Source: Betaproteobacteria bacterium (GTDB lineage Bacteria > Pseudomonadota > Gammaproteobacteria > Burkholderiales > Burkholderiaceae_E). From it: a stretch of DNA of 49,862 nt. Below the pieces are notes generated by a model. The model saw only the letters and a list, made by a program, of their open reading frames with translations, was not told the DNA's origin and searched no databases. Position numbers and translations under genes: made by a program. Where the stretch lies: assembly GCA_016868375.1 (NCBI GenBank), contig VGHA01000014.1:1-49862 (forward strand). The letters run 5' to 3'. This document shows, piece by piece, positions 10,620 through 18,900 of the stretch (position 1 is the first letter of the stretch; the number at the start of each line of letters is the position of its first letter).

Positions 10620-10970
10620 ATGGTCACATCCCCTCAGCAACTGCTTGCAGACGCGCAGACGCGGATCGCCGAGCTCCTTCGGGCCAGCCCGGCCGCCGAC
10701 CTCGAGCGCAACCTGAAAGCGCTGCTCGCCCAAACCTTCCAAAAGCTGGAACTGGTGACGCGCGACGAGTTCGAAGTCGAGCGCGAACGGCTCGCCCGTC
10801 TGCAGACCCGCCTGGAGGCGCTTGAGCGCGAGCTTCAGTCGCGCGCGCCCAGCCACCCGGCGCCGGCCGAGCAGGCTGCTGAGCGCGCAACGACTGGCGA
10901 GGACCCGGCTGCTGGCACACCGCCGATTCCGGCTCACCCCTACCAGATGCCGCCGCAGGCCGCGCGCTAA
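10620..10970 (+). CDS. ubiK: Ubiquinone biosynthesis accessory factor UbiK
   Basis: A 116-residue protein of the BMFP/YqiC family. The first 75 residues form an amphipathic coiled coil (LERNLKALLAQTFQKLELVTRDEFEVERERLARLQ, read in short segments), and the tail is rich in Ala and Pro. In E. coli UbiK binds UbiJ and lipids and helps the aerobic ubiquinone-synthesis complex. The start is ATG at 10620 with GAGGA upstream; a TTG at 10614 is less likely. Its position divergent from the glnK operon and ahead of comM is common in betaproteobacteria. The histidine phosphatase ends convergently 17 bases downstream. Confidence 0.88.
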   Translation: MVTSPQQLLADAQTRIAELLRASPAADLERNLKALLAQTFQKLELVTRDEFEVERERLARLQTRLEALERELQSRAPSHPAPAEQAAERATTGEDPAAGTPPIPAHPYQMPPQAAR

Positions 10971-10987
10971 CCGCGCGACACCCTGGC

Positions 10988-11617
10988 TTAAACACCCCGG
11001 GCGGCACTGCCCGCGCGGCCACCGCTGCCCGAATGCCAGTGCGCCGCACACGGGCCCAGCACGAGTCTCGGACGCCCCGCATCATTGCTCACCACCGCGA
11101 GTGAAGCATTCGGTGGCGGGGCAAGCAGGAGCGCCTGGGCGCCATCCTCAATGTGCGCTGCCAGGAGCGCACGAACCACCAGACCGTGGGTCACCAGGAG
11201 CAGGTCCTCATCAGGACCCATGTTCTGGAGCCGCGAGCACAGTTGAACCCATGCCTGCGCCACACGAACCTCAAACTGGGCCAGCGACTCGCCCGCCTCC
11301 GGCGCCTCACGCAGGGTGAGCGGATCAAAGCCCAGGCTGTCGACCGTGCGCCCCCTCAATGCGCCAAAATTGCGCTCCTGCCAGACCGGGTGCGCCTCGA
11401 TCCGTAAGGCGAGCGCCTGCGTTGCGAGTTCAGCTGTTCGAAGCGCGCGCGGCAGGTCGCTCGAGATCACCGCGGCAACACGATGATCACGCGCGAGCCG
11501 GCGCCCCAGCGCAAACGCCTGCTGCTCCCCGCGCTCGGAAAGCGGCGTATCCGCCGGTTGGAGGATTCCAGCGACGTTGAGGGCAGTTTCGCCATGTCGT
11601 GCAATCAGAAGCGCCAT
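10988..11617 (-). CDS. Histidine phosphatase family protein
   Basis: A 209-residue phosphoglycerate-mutase-like enzyme. The phosphorylated histidine lies in LIARHGET at residues 4-11. SSDLPRALRTAE is the second-arginine segment. LLLVTHGLVVRALL supplies the second catalytic histidine. These are the full catalytic set of branch 1. Substrates of such small family members vary widely (phosphoglycerate, alpha-ribazole phosphate, other phosphates), and nothing nearby decides between them. The NIPSNAP gene lies 72 bases upstream on the same strand and may be co-transcribed. The last 20 residues are Gly/Ala/Arg-rich and probably disordered. Confidence 0.88.
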   Translation of the reverse strand: MALLIARHGETALNVAGILQPADTPLSERGEQQAFALGRRLARDHRVAAVISSDLPRALRTAELATQALALRIEAHPVWQERNFGALRGRTVDSLGFDPLTLREAPEAGESLAQFEVRVAQAWVQLCSRLQNMGPDEDLLLVTHGLVVRALLAAHIEDGAQALLLAPPPNASLAVVSNDAGRPRLVLGPCAAHWHSGSGGRAGSAARGV

Positions 11618-11689
11618 GGGCGTTCTCGCAAGCGATTAATCAGCGCGCCGTGCCGCTTTCGTACTGCGGCTGCGGCGCGCGGCCCTGCC

Positions 11690-12007
11690 TCAGGGCTGCG
11701 GACCCCAACCCGCCGGCAGCATCAGCTTATTGCGCTGGGAGATGAACATGGGTCGAACCTTCTTGGCGAAGGCCATGAATTTGGGATCGGAAAACACACC
11801 TGTCCAGAAAGCACGCCGGTCAGCGTCGTCTTCGAATTTCCAGACATGGATCAGCTCATTGATGGCGCCGACATCGCCGGTGAAATAACCGATGAGTCGC
11901 GGCGGATGCGCGCTCAGTGCGGCCCAGCCCTCACTCCGATAGAGCTCGGTGATCTCGGCCATCTTGCCGGGCATCACTTCATAGGTACGCAGTTCATAGA
12001 TCGCCAT
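11690..12007 (-). CDS. NIPSNAP family protein
   Basis: A 105-residue single-domain protein of the NIPSNAP (dimeric alpha/beta-barrel) fold. Segments are MAIYELRTYEVMPGKM at the start, the central NELIHVWKFEDDADRRAFW, and the end PMFISQRNKLMLPAGW. The ATG at 12007 is preceded by CGGAGA; an upstream in-frame extension looks non-coding. The biochemical role of bacterial NIPSNAP proteins is not established. Here it is divergent from comM across a 221-base gap that must hold both promoters, and upstream of the phosphatase gene. Confidence 0.88.
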   Translation of the reverse strand: MAIYELRTYEVMPGKMAEITELYRSEGWAALSAHPPRLIGYFTGDVGAINELIHVWKFEDDADRRAFWTGVFSDPKFMAFAKKVRPMFISQRNKLMLPAGWGPQP

Positions 12008-12228
12008 GGTGTCGGTCTCCGGGTTCTGTGGAGCCCGCAGTATGAACGCTGCCGCGAGGCAGCGCGGGCGCTGTTTCGCGAAGTCCACCGATTGGGGCCG
12101 GTGATGGCGGTGTCGTGCCGTCGATCCAGATCATCCCAACGCATTGGCCGGATGGCCAGGTCCGTGCTCGACCGCGTGGCATGACCCGTCGACACTGGGC
12201 GGACACCCTTTCCACCCCGCCCTCTCAC

Positions 12229-13737
12229 ATGTCACTTGCCATCGTCCGTTCCCGCGCGCTCATCGGGCTCGCTGCGCCCGAGGTCCGGGTCGAAGTTCAT
12301 GTTGGCCGCGGCCTGCCCGCTTTCCATATCGTCGGGCTCCCCGAAGCGGCGGTACGCGAAAGCCGCGAGCGCGTGCGCGCCGCACTGGTTCACCGCGGCT
12401 TCGAGTTTCCGAACCGGCGGCTCACCGTCAACCTTGCGCCCGCCGATCTGCCCAAGGACTCCGGACGGTTCGACCTGCCCATTGCGGTCGGGCTGCTCGC
12501 GGCAAGCGGCCAGCTGCCGGTTGAGGCCCTCGAGGGGCTTGAATTCGCAGGCGAACTGTCCCTCACCGGCGAACTGCGGCCCATCCGCGGCTGCCTGCCC
12601 ATGGCCATCGCGGTGCGTGCCGCAGGCCGTCGCCTGATTCTGCCCGCCGCCAGCGCCGGCGAGGCTGCCGTGTACCCGGAGGTAGCCGCACTGGCGGCTG
12701 AGCACCTGGGCGAGGTGTGTCTGCACCTGGCCGGACAGTCACCGCTGACCCGGATTGATCACCGCGAGCCCGCCCCGGCGCAATGGACCGGCGCCGACTT
12801 CCGCGACATCCGCGGCCATACGCAGGCACGCCGCGCGCTTGAAATCGCTGCCGCGGGCGGCCATTCGGCGCTGATGGTCGGCCCGCCCGGCGCTGGCAAG
12901 TCCATGCTGGCCAGTCGCATCGCATCCATCCTTCCTCCGCTCGCCAGCGCCCAGGCGCTTGAGCTGGCCGCGGTCCAGGCGCTTGCGGGCGCCTTCGAGC
13001 CCGCCCGCTGGGGCAGGCGACCGGTGCGCTCCCCCCATCACAGCGCATCCGCTGCAGCGCTGGTCGGAGGCGGCCCCGGCCCGCGGCCGGGCGAAATCAG
13101 CCTGGCTCACCACGGCGTCCTGTTTCTCGATGAGCTGCCCGAGTTTTCCCGCCCGGTGCTTGAGGCACTTCGCGAGCCGATTGAAACCGGCCGCATCACC
13201 CTGGCTCGCGCCAGCCGGTCCATTGACCTGCCCGCCCGCTTTCAACTGATCGCGGCAATGAACCCCTGCAGCTGCGGGCACCTGGGCGATACGCGCTGTC
13301 GGTGCAGCGCCGAGCAGGTGCTGCGCTATCAACGCCGCGTGTCTGGCCCATTGATCGATCGTCTTGATCTGCTGCTGTCGGTTCACCGGCTCAGCGAAGA
13401 GGCCCTGCTGGAGCACGCGAGCCCCGAGCCAAGCAGCGCGATTCGCGAACGGGTCGAGGCGGCCTGGCAAACCCAGCTGCGCCGACAGGGTGACAGCAAT
13501 GCGCAGCTCGATCCGCCCTCGGTGGCACACCACTGCTCGCTGGATCCTGAATCTGAAACCCTGCTCGCCGCCGCCAGCCGAAGGCTGCGCTGGTCGGCGC
13601 GTGGCATTCATCGTGCGTTACGCGTGGCGCGAACCATCGCCGATCTGGCCGGGTCCGGGCCTATTGGGCGCGAGCATGTTGCCGAAGCCATCAGCTACCG
13701 GCGCTCGCCGCTTGAGCTTGCGCCCGAGGCGGGCTAG
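12229..13737 (+). CDS. comM: ComM/YifB-type AAA+ ATPase
   Basis: A 502-residue Mg-chelatase-like AAA+ protein. The N-terminal ChlI domain (residues 1-170) contains FHIVGLPEAAVRESRERVRAAL. Walker A GPPGAGKS is at 218-225 and Walker B is VLFLDELPEF. The cysteine-rich NPCSCGHLGD-CRCS motif typical of YifB and a C-terminal helical domain follow. ComM is a hexameric helicase that drives branch migration during natural transformation in Vibrio and Acinetobacter. dprA, also in this window, is a second transformation gene. The start is ATG at 12229; upstream in-frame codons lack family similarity. Confidence 0.95.
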   Translation: MSLAIVRSRALIGLAAPEVRVEVHVGRGLPAFHIVGLPEAAVRESRERVRAALVHRGFEFPNRRLTVNLAPADLPKDSGRFDLPIAVGLLAASGQLPVEALEGLEFAGELSLTGELRPIRGCLPMAIAVRAAGRRLILPAASAGEAAVYPEVAALAAEHLGEVCLHLAGQSPLTRIDHREPAPAQWTGADFRDIRGHTQARRALEIAAAGGHSALMVGPPGAGKSMLASRIASILPPLASAQALELAAVQALAGAFEPARWGRRPVRSPHHSASAAALVGGGPGPRPGEISLAHHGVLFLDELPEFSRPVLEALREPIETGRITLARASRSIDLPARFQLIAAMNPCSCGHLGDTRCRCSAEQVLRYQRRVSGPLIDRLDLLLSVHRLSEEALLEHASPEPSSAIRERVEAAWQTQLRRQGDSNAQLDPPSVAHHCSLDPESETLLAAASRRLRWSARGIHRALRVARTIADLAGSGPIGREHVAEAISYRRSPLELAPEAG

Positions 13738-13747
13738 CCAGCCGCCT

Positions 13748-14998
13748 TCAAACCGCCGCGCTCTGGCCGCCGGGCGGCTTGACCCGCCAGCCAATCATCA
13801 GCGCAAACGCAAGCACCTGAAGCGCAATCCAGCCGCCGAGCGCCACCCGAAACGCCAGCGCCTGCTCAAGCCCCAGCCGTGCCCCCAGCGCATCCACGAG
13901 CACGCCAAACAACCACTGCGTGAGAAAAATCCCAACAAAAATCATCATGTTGAAAGCGCTGAACGCACGGCCGGTAAGGGCCCCGCGAAAGGTCAGGCTC
14001 ACATGTGTCTGCACCGGCGTGAACACCGTGACGCCCACCGCAAACGGCAGCCATGCCAGCCAGGCCCACGAACCGTCGGCCACCACAATCACCATCTGCG
14101 AGCCGATCATCAGAAGCGATCCGGCCACGGTTACTGAGAGCGTCGACCAGCCCCGCGCTGCAAGCCTTGGCATCGCCCAGCCAAGCAGCAGATACGCCAG
14201 CATCAGCACCACGTTGAGCACCAGAAGCGTCTGGGCGCTCTGCGCGGGTGACATGCCCAGGACGCGCGTAAACCAGGGCCCTGCCCACAGGCTCTGCATG
14301 GCAATAAACGTGGCCTGCAGCGTGACCGAGGGCAACACAAAGCGCCAGAAATAGCGCTCGCGAAACACCTCCAGATACGCCCGCCACTGCTCCCCAAGCG
14401 GGGCGGCAGGCTGGCGCGGCTCAGGCGGCAGAAACAGCCGCAGCGAAGCCGCCGCCGTTGCCAGCAGCGCAGCGCACACGAAGAACAGGCCGCGCCATCC
14501 GATCAGCGGCAGCGCAAGCTGCGCGGGCACGGTTGAGATGAGCGCGCCCAGCGTTCCCGCAGTCAGCATCCAGGCGGCCAGGCGCTGCTGGCGCTCCGGC
14601 GCAAACGCAAACCGAAATGCGCGAAGGCCTGACATCAGCGCGCCCGACACCCCGATGCCGATCACCGCGCGCGCAACACCCAGCATCCATGCCTCGGTGG
14701 CAAGGGCAAACATCAGGCAGCCCAGCGCAGCAATCGCCAGCAGCGTGGAATCGGTGTCGCGCGATCCAAACCGATCAAGCCAGACGCCCAAGGGCAGTTG
14801 CATCAGAATGAAGCTGAAAAAATAGGCGCTCGACAGGGCGCCCAGCGCAGCATTGGTAAAGCCGAATTGCGCCACCAGCTCAGGCGCAATGACGGCGTTG
14901 ATCGTGCGCAACGCATAGGACAGCACATAGCCTGCTGCAAACAGCGCAAACACGCCGAACCCCGCCTCGGCCACCGGGGTCAGATCGCTGCGCTTCAC
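13748..14998 (-). CDS. MFS transporter
   Basis: A 416-residue major facilitator with about twelve membrane helices. The loop between helices 2 and 3 reads GVWLDRFGSRD, the standard MFS motif A position. The sequence suggests a nitrate/sugar-phosphate-like or general MFS branch, but the substrate cannot be read. The GTG start at 14998 overlaps the stop of the upstream lipoprotein gene (GTGA), so the two are translated together. It ends convergently 10 bases from comM. Confidence 0.85.
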   Translation of the reverse strand: MKRSDLTPVAEAGFGVFALFAAGYVLSYALRTINAVIAPELVAQFGFTNAALGALSSAYFFSFILMQLPLGVWLDRFGSRDTDSTLLAIAALGCLMFALATEAWMLGVARAVIGIGVSGALMSGLRAFRFAFAPERQQRLAAWMLTAGTLGALISTVPAQLALPLIGWRGLFFVCAALLATAAASLRLFLPPEPRQPAAPLGEQWRAYLEVFRERYFWRFVLPSVTLQATFIAMQSLWAGPWFTRVLGMSPAQSAQTLLVLNVVLMLAYLLLGWAMPRLAARGWSTLSVTVAGSLLMIGSQMVIVVADGSWAWLAWLPFAVGVTVFTPVQTHVSLTFRGALTGRAFSAFNMMIFVGIFLTQWLFGVLVDALGARLGLEQALAFRVALGGWIALQVLAFALMIGWRVKPPGGQSAAV

Positions 14999-15597
14999 GG
15001 CGCAAGGATCCGAAATGATTCGATCATGGTGCGCGCCTGCGCCGCCTTGTCCGGTGGCGTAATGGCCACCACCTGCCAAAGCTGCTCGCGATAGGCGACG
15101 AAAAGCGCCTGCATCACCACCGGATCGGCGCCCACCTTTCCTGTCGCATCCACCGCGACGGCGTCGATCAGGCCACGCGGCGCGCCCGCAGCATCAACGA
15201 TGCCCACCCGCGCCGGACCGCCGGGTGTCTGCGCCGCACCGATGTTGCGAAGCATCGCCACCTGCATGGCGGCGCGTGCCCGGTCACGAACCGCCACCAG
15301 ATCGGGCGCGGCGCCATCAAGCCGAATGGCACCCACCGTAAACATGGCGCGGTCAACACGTGCGCCGGTCATGGTCATATCAACCCGCAATCCTTCAAGA
15401 TCGATTTCACGCGTCATCGCGGCGGGCCGCCCTGGCAGCAGCACCACAAAACCCTGCTCAGGATCGCGTGTCTCGCGCCAATTGAATTCGGGGGAACAGG
15501 CCACCACGGCGCCTGACAGCACCAGCCACCCCACCAAACCGCGGATCGCTCGCCGGCGACCGGCGATGCGCCAGACGATGCTCGACGACAGACTCAT
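14995..15597 (-). CDS. Putative lipoprotein of unknown function
   Basis: A 200-residue protein with an N-terminal hydrophobic segment ending in VVAC (Cys34), a plausible lipobox after a long, Arg-rich n-region. The mature part has the look of a small periplasmic domain: it opens with EFNWRETRDPEQGFVVLLPGRPA and closes with a QLWQVVAI segment and a helix. I do not recognise a named family. It is coupled by a 4-base overlap to the MFS gene downstream, so it may serve the same transport process, and is divergent from the DUF1840 gene. Confidence 0.72.
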   Translation of the reverse strand: MSLSSSIVWRIAGRRRAIRGLVGWLVLSGAVVACSPEFNWRETRDPEQGFVVLLPGRPAAMTREIDLEGLRVDMTMTGARVDRAMFTVGAIRLDGAAPDLVAVRDRARAAMQVAMLRNIGAAQTPGGPARVGIVDAAGAPRGLIDAVAVDATGKVGADPVVMQALFVAYREQLWQVVAITPPDKAAQARTMIESFRILAP

Positions 15598-15642
15598 CGG
15601 ATAATGGTATCAAGCGGGTGAACCGTCACCGGAGAAATGGCC

Positions 15643-16017
15643 ATGATTTACGAATTCCGATCCCGCGCAACCGGCAGTGTCGTCATGACCGCCAAGATCG
15701 CTGAGCGGATGCTTGGCATCATCGGCAAGCCCGCAGGTCCGCAGGGCATCATCACGGTCGCTCAACTGCCGGACGCCCTCGAGCACCTGCGCGCAGCTAT
15801 CGCCGATGAACGACGCGCACGCGATGAGGCCCGACAGGCTTCGCGCGAGGCCTCGCGTACCGCGACTGACGCGGGCCATCGGCCTGCCAGCGGCGATCAT
15901 GACGAAGACGACACCGCCCGCGGCGATGCAATTCCCCTTGAGAGTCGTGCGCTGCCCCTGATCGAAATGTTCGAACGCTCGCTCGCCGCCAAGCGCGACA
16001 TCACCTGGGGCGTCTGA
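15643..16017 (+). CDS. DUF1840 domain-containing protein
   Basis: A 124-residue protein whose N-terminal 55 residues match the DUF1840 pattern (MIYEFRSRATGSVVM, LGIIGKPAGPQGII, LPDALEHLRAAI). A charged, probably disordered middle and a conserved-looking end (LPLIEMFERSLAAKRDITWGV) follow. I preferred the ATG at 15643 because GGAG lies 8 bases before it; the ATG at 15637 is too close. Function unknown. The stop is one base before the TTG start of the CoA-transferase gene, so the two genes form an operon with the BenE transporter. Confidence 0.82.
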   Translation: MIYEFRSRATGSVVMTAKIAERMLGIIGKPAGPQGIITVAQLPDALEHLRAAIADERRARDEARQASREASRTATDAGHRPASGDHDEDDTARGDAIPLESRALPLIEMFERSLAAKRDITWGV

Positions 16018-16018
16018 G

Positions 16019-17662
16019 TTGAAGATCATCAGCGCTGATGAGGCCGCGGCACTGATCGCCGATGGTATGACCGTGGCAAGCGCCGGTTTTCTTGGCGCCG
16101 GCCATGCCGAGGCGATCACCGAAGCGGTGGAGCGTCGATTCCTGCGCGAGCAGGCTCCGCGCGATCTGACGCTGATCTATTCGGCCGGACAGGGCGACCG
16201 GGCCACCCGCGGCGTCAATCACTTCTGTCATGCGGGCCTCACCCGGCGCGTGATCGGCGGCCACTGGCGCTCAGCACCGGGGCTTGCGCAACTGGCCATC
16301 AACGAGGGCACCGAAGCCTACAACCTGCCTCAGGGCGTGATCTCACAGCTCTATCGCGCCATTGCAGGCCGTAAACCCGGCGTAATCACGCCGATCGGCC
16401 TACACACCTTCGTCGATCCGCGCCATCAGGGCGGAAAGCTTAATCAGCGTGCGAGCGAAGATCTGGTGGAGCTTCTCACCATCGACGGGCAGGAGTTTCT
16501 GCGCTACAAACCGTATCGCATCGACTGCGCGCTGATCCGGGCCACGACATCGGATGCGCTTGGCAACCTCAGCGCCGAGCATGAGCCCTTTCATCACGAA
16601 CTGCTGGCGATCGCCCAGGCTGCGCGCAACAGCGGCGGCATCGTGATTGCGCAGGTGAAACGGCTGGTGGGCGCGCACGCCCAGGCCCGCGCGGTCTGCG
16701 TGCCGGGCATCCTGGTCGATTATCTGGTGGTGGTGGGCGAGCATCCGCGGCATCACTCCATGACCTTTGGCGAGTATTTCAATCCGGCCTACACGGGGCT
16801 CACGCCAAGACCGGTGCGCAGCCCCCACACAAAGCGCGAATCAACGCCATCACCTCCCTCGGCCATACGACCCGCTGATCCGCGCCGCCTCATTCAGCGT
16901 CGTGCGGTCCTCGAGCTCGATGCGGTTCGGCCGCGAATCGTGAATCTGGGTGTGGGCATGCCCGCGGGCGTGGGCGCGCTCGCGCGACAGGCGGGGCTCC
17001 AGGGCATGGTGCTCACGGTGGAGTCGGGCCCCATCGGTGGAACGCCGGCTGACGGGCTGTCGTTTGGCGCGGCCGAGCATCCGGAGGCGATCGTCGATGA
17101 GCCGGCCCAATTCGATTTTTACGACGGTGGCGGACTCGATATGGCTTTTCTCGGCATGGCCGAGGTCGACCCGCAGGGCAACGTCAATGTCGGCGTGTTC
17201 GGGGTCGGGCCCTGGAAGCGGATCGCGGGGGTCGGCGGGTTCATCAACATCACGCAGTCCACCCGCGAACTGGTGTTCATGGGGTCGCTTACCTCCGGAG
17301 GCTTGTCGCTGATGCTTGATCACGGACAGCTGCGAATCGAACGCGAAGGGCGCTGGCGAAAACTCGTCGAGCGCGTGGGCCTGCTCTGCTTTAGCGGCGA
17401 ACACGCCTCGCGCCAGGGGCTGCGCGCCACCTACATCACCGAACGCGCGGTGTTCAGACTTCATGAGGGCCGGCTGCGTCTGTGCGAGGTGGCGCCGGGC
17501 CTTGATCCGGAGCGCGACGTGCTCGCGCTCGCCCCGCCGGGTATCGATGTGGATCCCGCGCTCAAGACCATCGATGCACGTGTTTACCTGGAGGGGCCGA
17601 TGATGCTTACCCGCCCGCCTGCCGATCGTGTCGCGGCCGCGTCTGCCAGGCGCGCGCCATGA
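16019..17662 (+). CDS. Acyl-CoA:acetate CoA-transferase, YdiF/propionate CoA-transferase type
   Basis: A 547-residue fused two-domain CoA-transferase. Domain 1 begins MKIISADEAAALIADGMTVA. A Pro/Ser-rich linker lies at about 262-285. Domain 2 carries the catalytic glutamate at E335 in ESGPIGG, the EXGXXG motif of family I CoA-transferases. The start codon is TTG at 16019; it is the only one that keeps the conserved N-terminus. It transfers CoA between short or medium acyl-CoAs and free acids, and the exact pair is unknown. The following BenE transporter gene overlaps by ATGA, which suggests uptake of an organic acid followed by CoA activation. Confidence 0.88.
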   Translation: MKIISADEAAALIADGMTVASAGFLGAGHAEAITEAVERRFLREQAPRDLTLIYSAGQGDRATRGVNHFCHAGLTRRVIGGHWRSAPGLAQLAINEGTEAYNLPQGVISQLYRAIAGRKPGVITPIGLHTFVDPRHQGGKLNQRASEDLVELLTIDGQEFLRYKPYRIDCALIRATTSDALGNLSAEHEPFHHELLAIAQAARNSGGIVIAQVKRLVGAHAQARAVCVPGILVDYLVVVGEHPRHHSMTFGEYFNPAYTGLTPRPVRSPHTKRESTPSPPSAIRPADPRRLIQRRAVLELDAVRPRIVNLGVGMPAGVGALARQAGLQGMVLTVESGPIGGTPADGLSFGAAEHPEAIVDEPAQFDFYDGGGLDMAFLGMAEVDPQGNVNVGVFGVGPWKRIAGVGGFINITQSTRELVFMGSLTSGGLSLMLDHGQLRIEREGRWRKLVERVGLLCFSGEHASRQGLRATYITERAVFRLHEGRLRLCEVAPGLDPERDVLALAPPGIDVDPALKTIDARVYLEGPMMLTRPPADRVAAASARRAP

Positions 17663-18900
17663 TCGCGGGCCGTTTCGAGCGTCCCGAGCAGGCGCCCGCG
17701 GGCCTTCGCGAGATCTGGCGCGACTTCGGCCCGATCTATGCCGCCAACGGGCTGATCGGCTTCATTTTTGCAGCCAGCGGGCCGGTGGCCATCATCTTAT
17801 CGGTCGGGTCGCGGGGGGGCCTCTCAGAGGCCGAGCTCGCCTCCTGGCTCTTCGGCAGCTTCTTTGTCAACGGTCTGCTGTCAATCCTGTTCTGCTGGCG
17901 CTGGCGCCAGCCCCTGGTGTTTTTCTGGACGATTCCCGGCACCGTGCTGGTTGGCCAGGCGCTCGAGCATCTGCGTTTTGCCGAAGTGGTCGGCGCCTTT
18001 GTGCTCACGGGGCTCCTGATGATCGTGCTTGCCTTCACCGGTGTCATCAAGCGCCTCATGGCAGCGGTGCCGATGCCCATCGTGATGGGCATGGTCGCGG
18101 GCGTGTTCCTGCGCTTCGGACTCGATCTGGTCCACGCCATGCACCAGTCACCCGCAGTGGCCGCGCCCATGGTGATCGCCTTCATCGCCGCATCGGTGTG
18201 GCCTGCGCTCGGGCGGCGGGCGCCGCCCGTGATTGCCGCGCTCATTGCCGGCGCGATCGCAGTGGGCTTTGCAAGCGGCGCGGGCACGCTCAGCTTCTCG
18301 TTCGATCTGGCTCAACCGGTGTTCCAGCGCCCCGAGTGGTCGGCCGCGGCAGCGTTCGAACTGGTGGTGCCACTTGCTATCACGGTTCTGATCGTTCAGA
18401 ACGGGCAGGGTATTGCCGTGCTCGAGCCGGTCGGTCATCGCGCGCCGGTCAATGCGGTCACGCTGGGCTGCGGCGTGTGGTCCTGCATCACCGCCTTCAT
18501 CGGAACGGTGTCCACCTGCCTCACCGGGCCCACCAACGCGCTGATTTCAAGCTCAGGCGAGCGCGCGCGCCACTACACGGCCGGTATTTTCGTGGGCCTG
18601 CTGTCGCTCGCGTTTGGCGCCTTCGCGCCTGGTTTCACGCGCCTGATGCTGGCCACACCGCCCGCATTCATCGCAGCACTTGCCGGCCTGGCGATGCTGC
18701 GCGTCCTGCAAACCGCATTTCAGATTTCGTTTCGGGAGCGCTTTTCAATGGGCGCGCTGGTGGCCTTTCTGGTCACGGCGGCAAACCAGCCGATCGCCGG
18801 CATTGGCGCGCCATTCTGGGGTCTGGTCTTCGGATTCGCCGCCGCGTGGCTGCTCGAACGCGGCGACTTCAAGGCGCGCGCGAACGCGCCCCGGAGCTAG
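17659..18900 (+). CDS. BenE family (benzoate/H+ symporter) transporter
   Basis: A 413-residue membrane protein with about twelve helices. BenE features are [23 protein letters not shown] near the N-terminus, [20 protein letters not shown], and [21 protein letters not shown]. BenE proteins import benzoate or related acids with protons. The ATG overlaps the CoA-transferase stop (ATGA), so the pair is translationally coupled. The stop TAG lies in a CTAG shared with the metH stop on the other strand. No benzoate-degradation genes are nearby, so the substrate is open. Confidence 0.88.
   Translation: MIAGRFERPEQAPAGLREIWRDFGPIYAANGLIGFIFAASGPVAIILSVGSRGGLSEAELASWLFGSFFVNGLLSILFCWRWRQPLVFFWTIPGTVLVGQALEHLRFAEVVGAFVLTGLLMIVLAFTGVIKRLMAAVPMPIVMGMVAGVFLRFGLDLVHAMHQSPAVAAPMVIAFIAASVWPALGRRAPPVIAALIAGAIAVGFASGAGTLSFSFDLAQPVFQRPEWSAAAAFELVVPLAITVLIVQNGQGIAVLEPVGHRAPVNAVTLGCGVWSCITAFIGTVSTCLTGPTNALISSSGERARHYTAGIFVGLLSLAFGAFAPGFTRLMLATPPAFIAALAGLAMLRVLQTAFQISFRERFSMGALVAFLVTAANQPIAGIGAPFWGLVFGFAAAWLLERGDFKARANAPRS

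Noticed and set aside
11618..11689. GC-rich imperfect hairpin between phosphatase and NIPSNAP genes
   Set aside because: Stem has bulges and no T-run; both genes are on the same strand, so termination there is not required.
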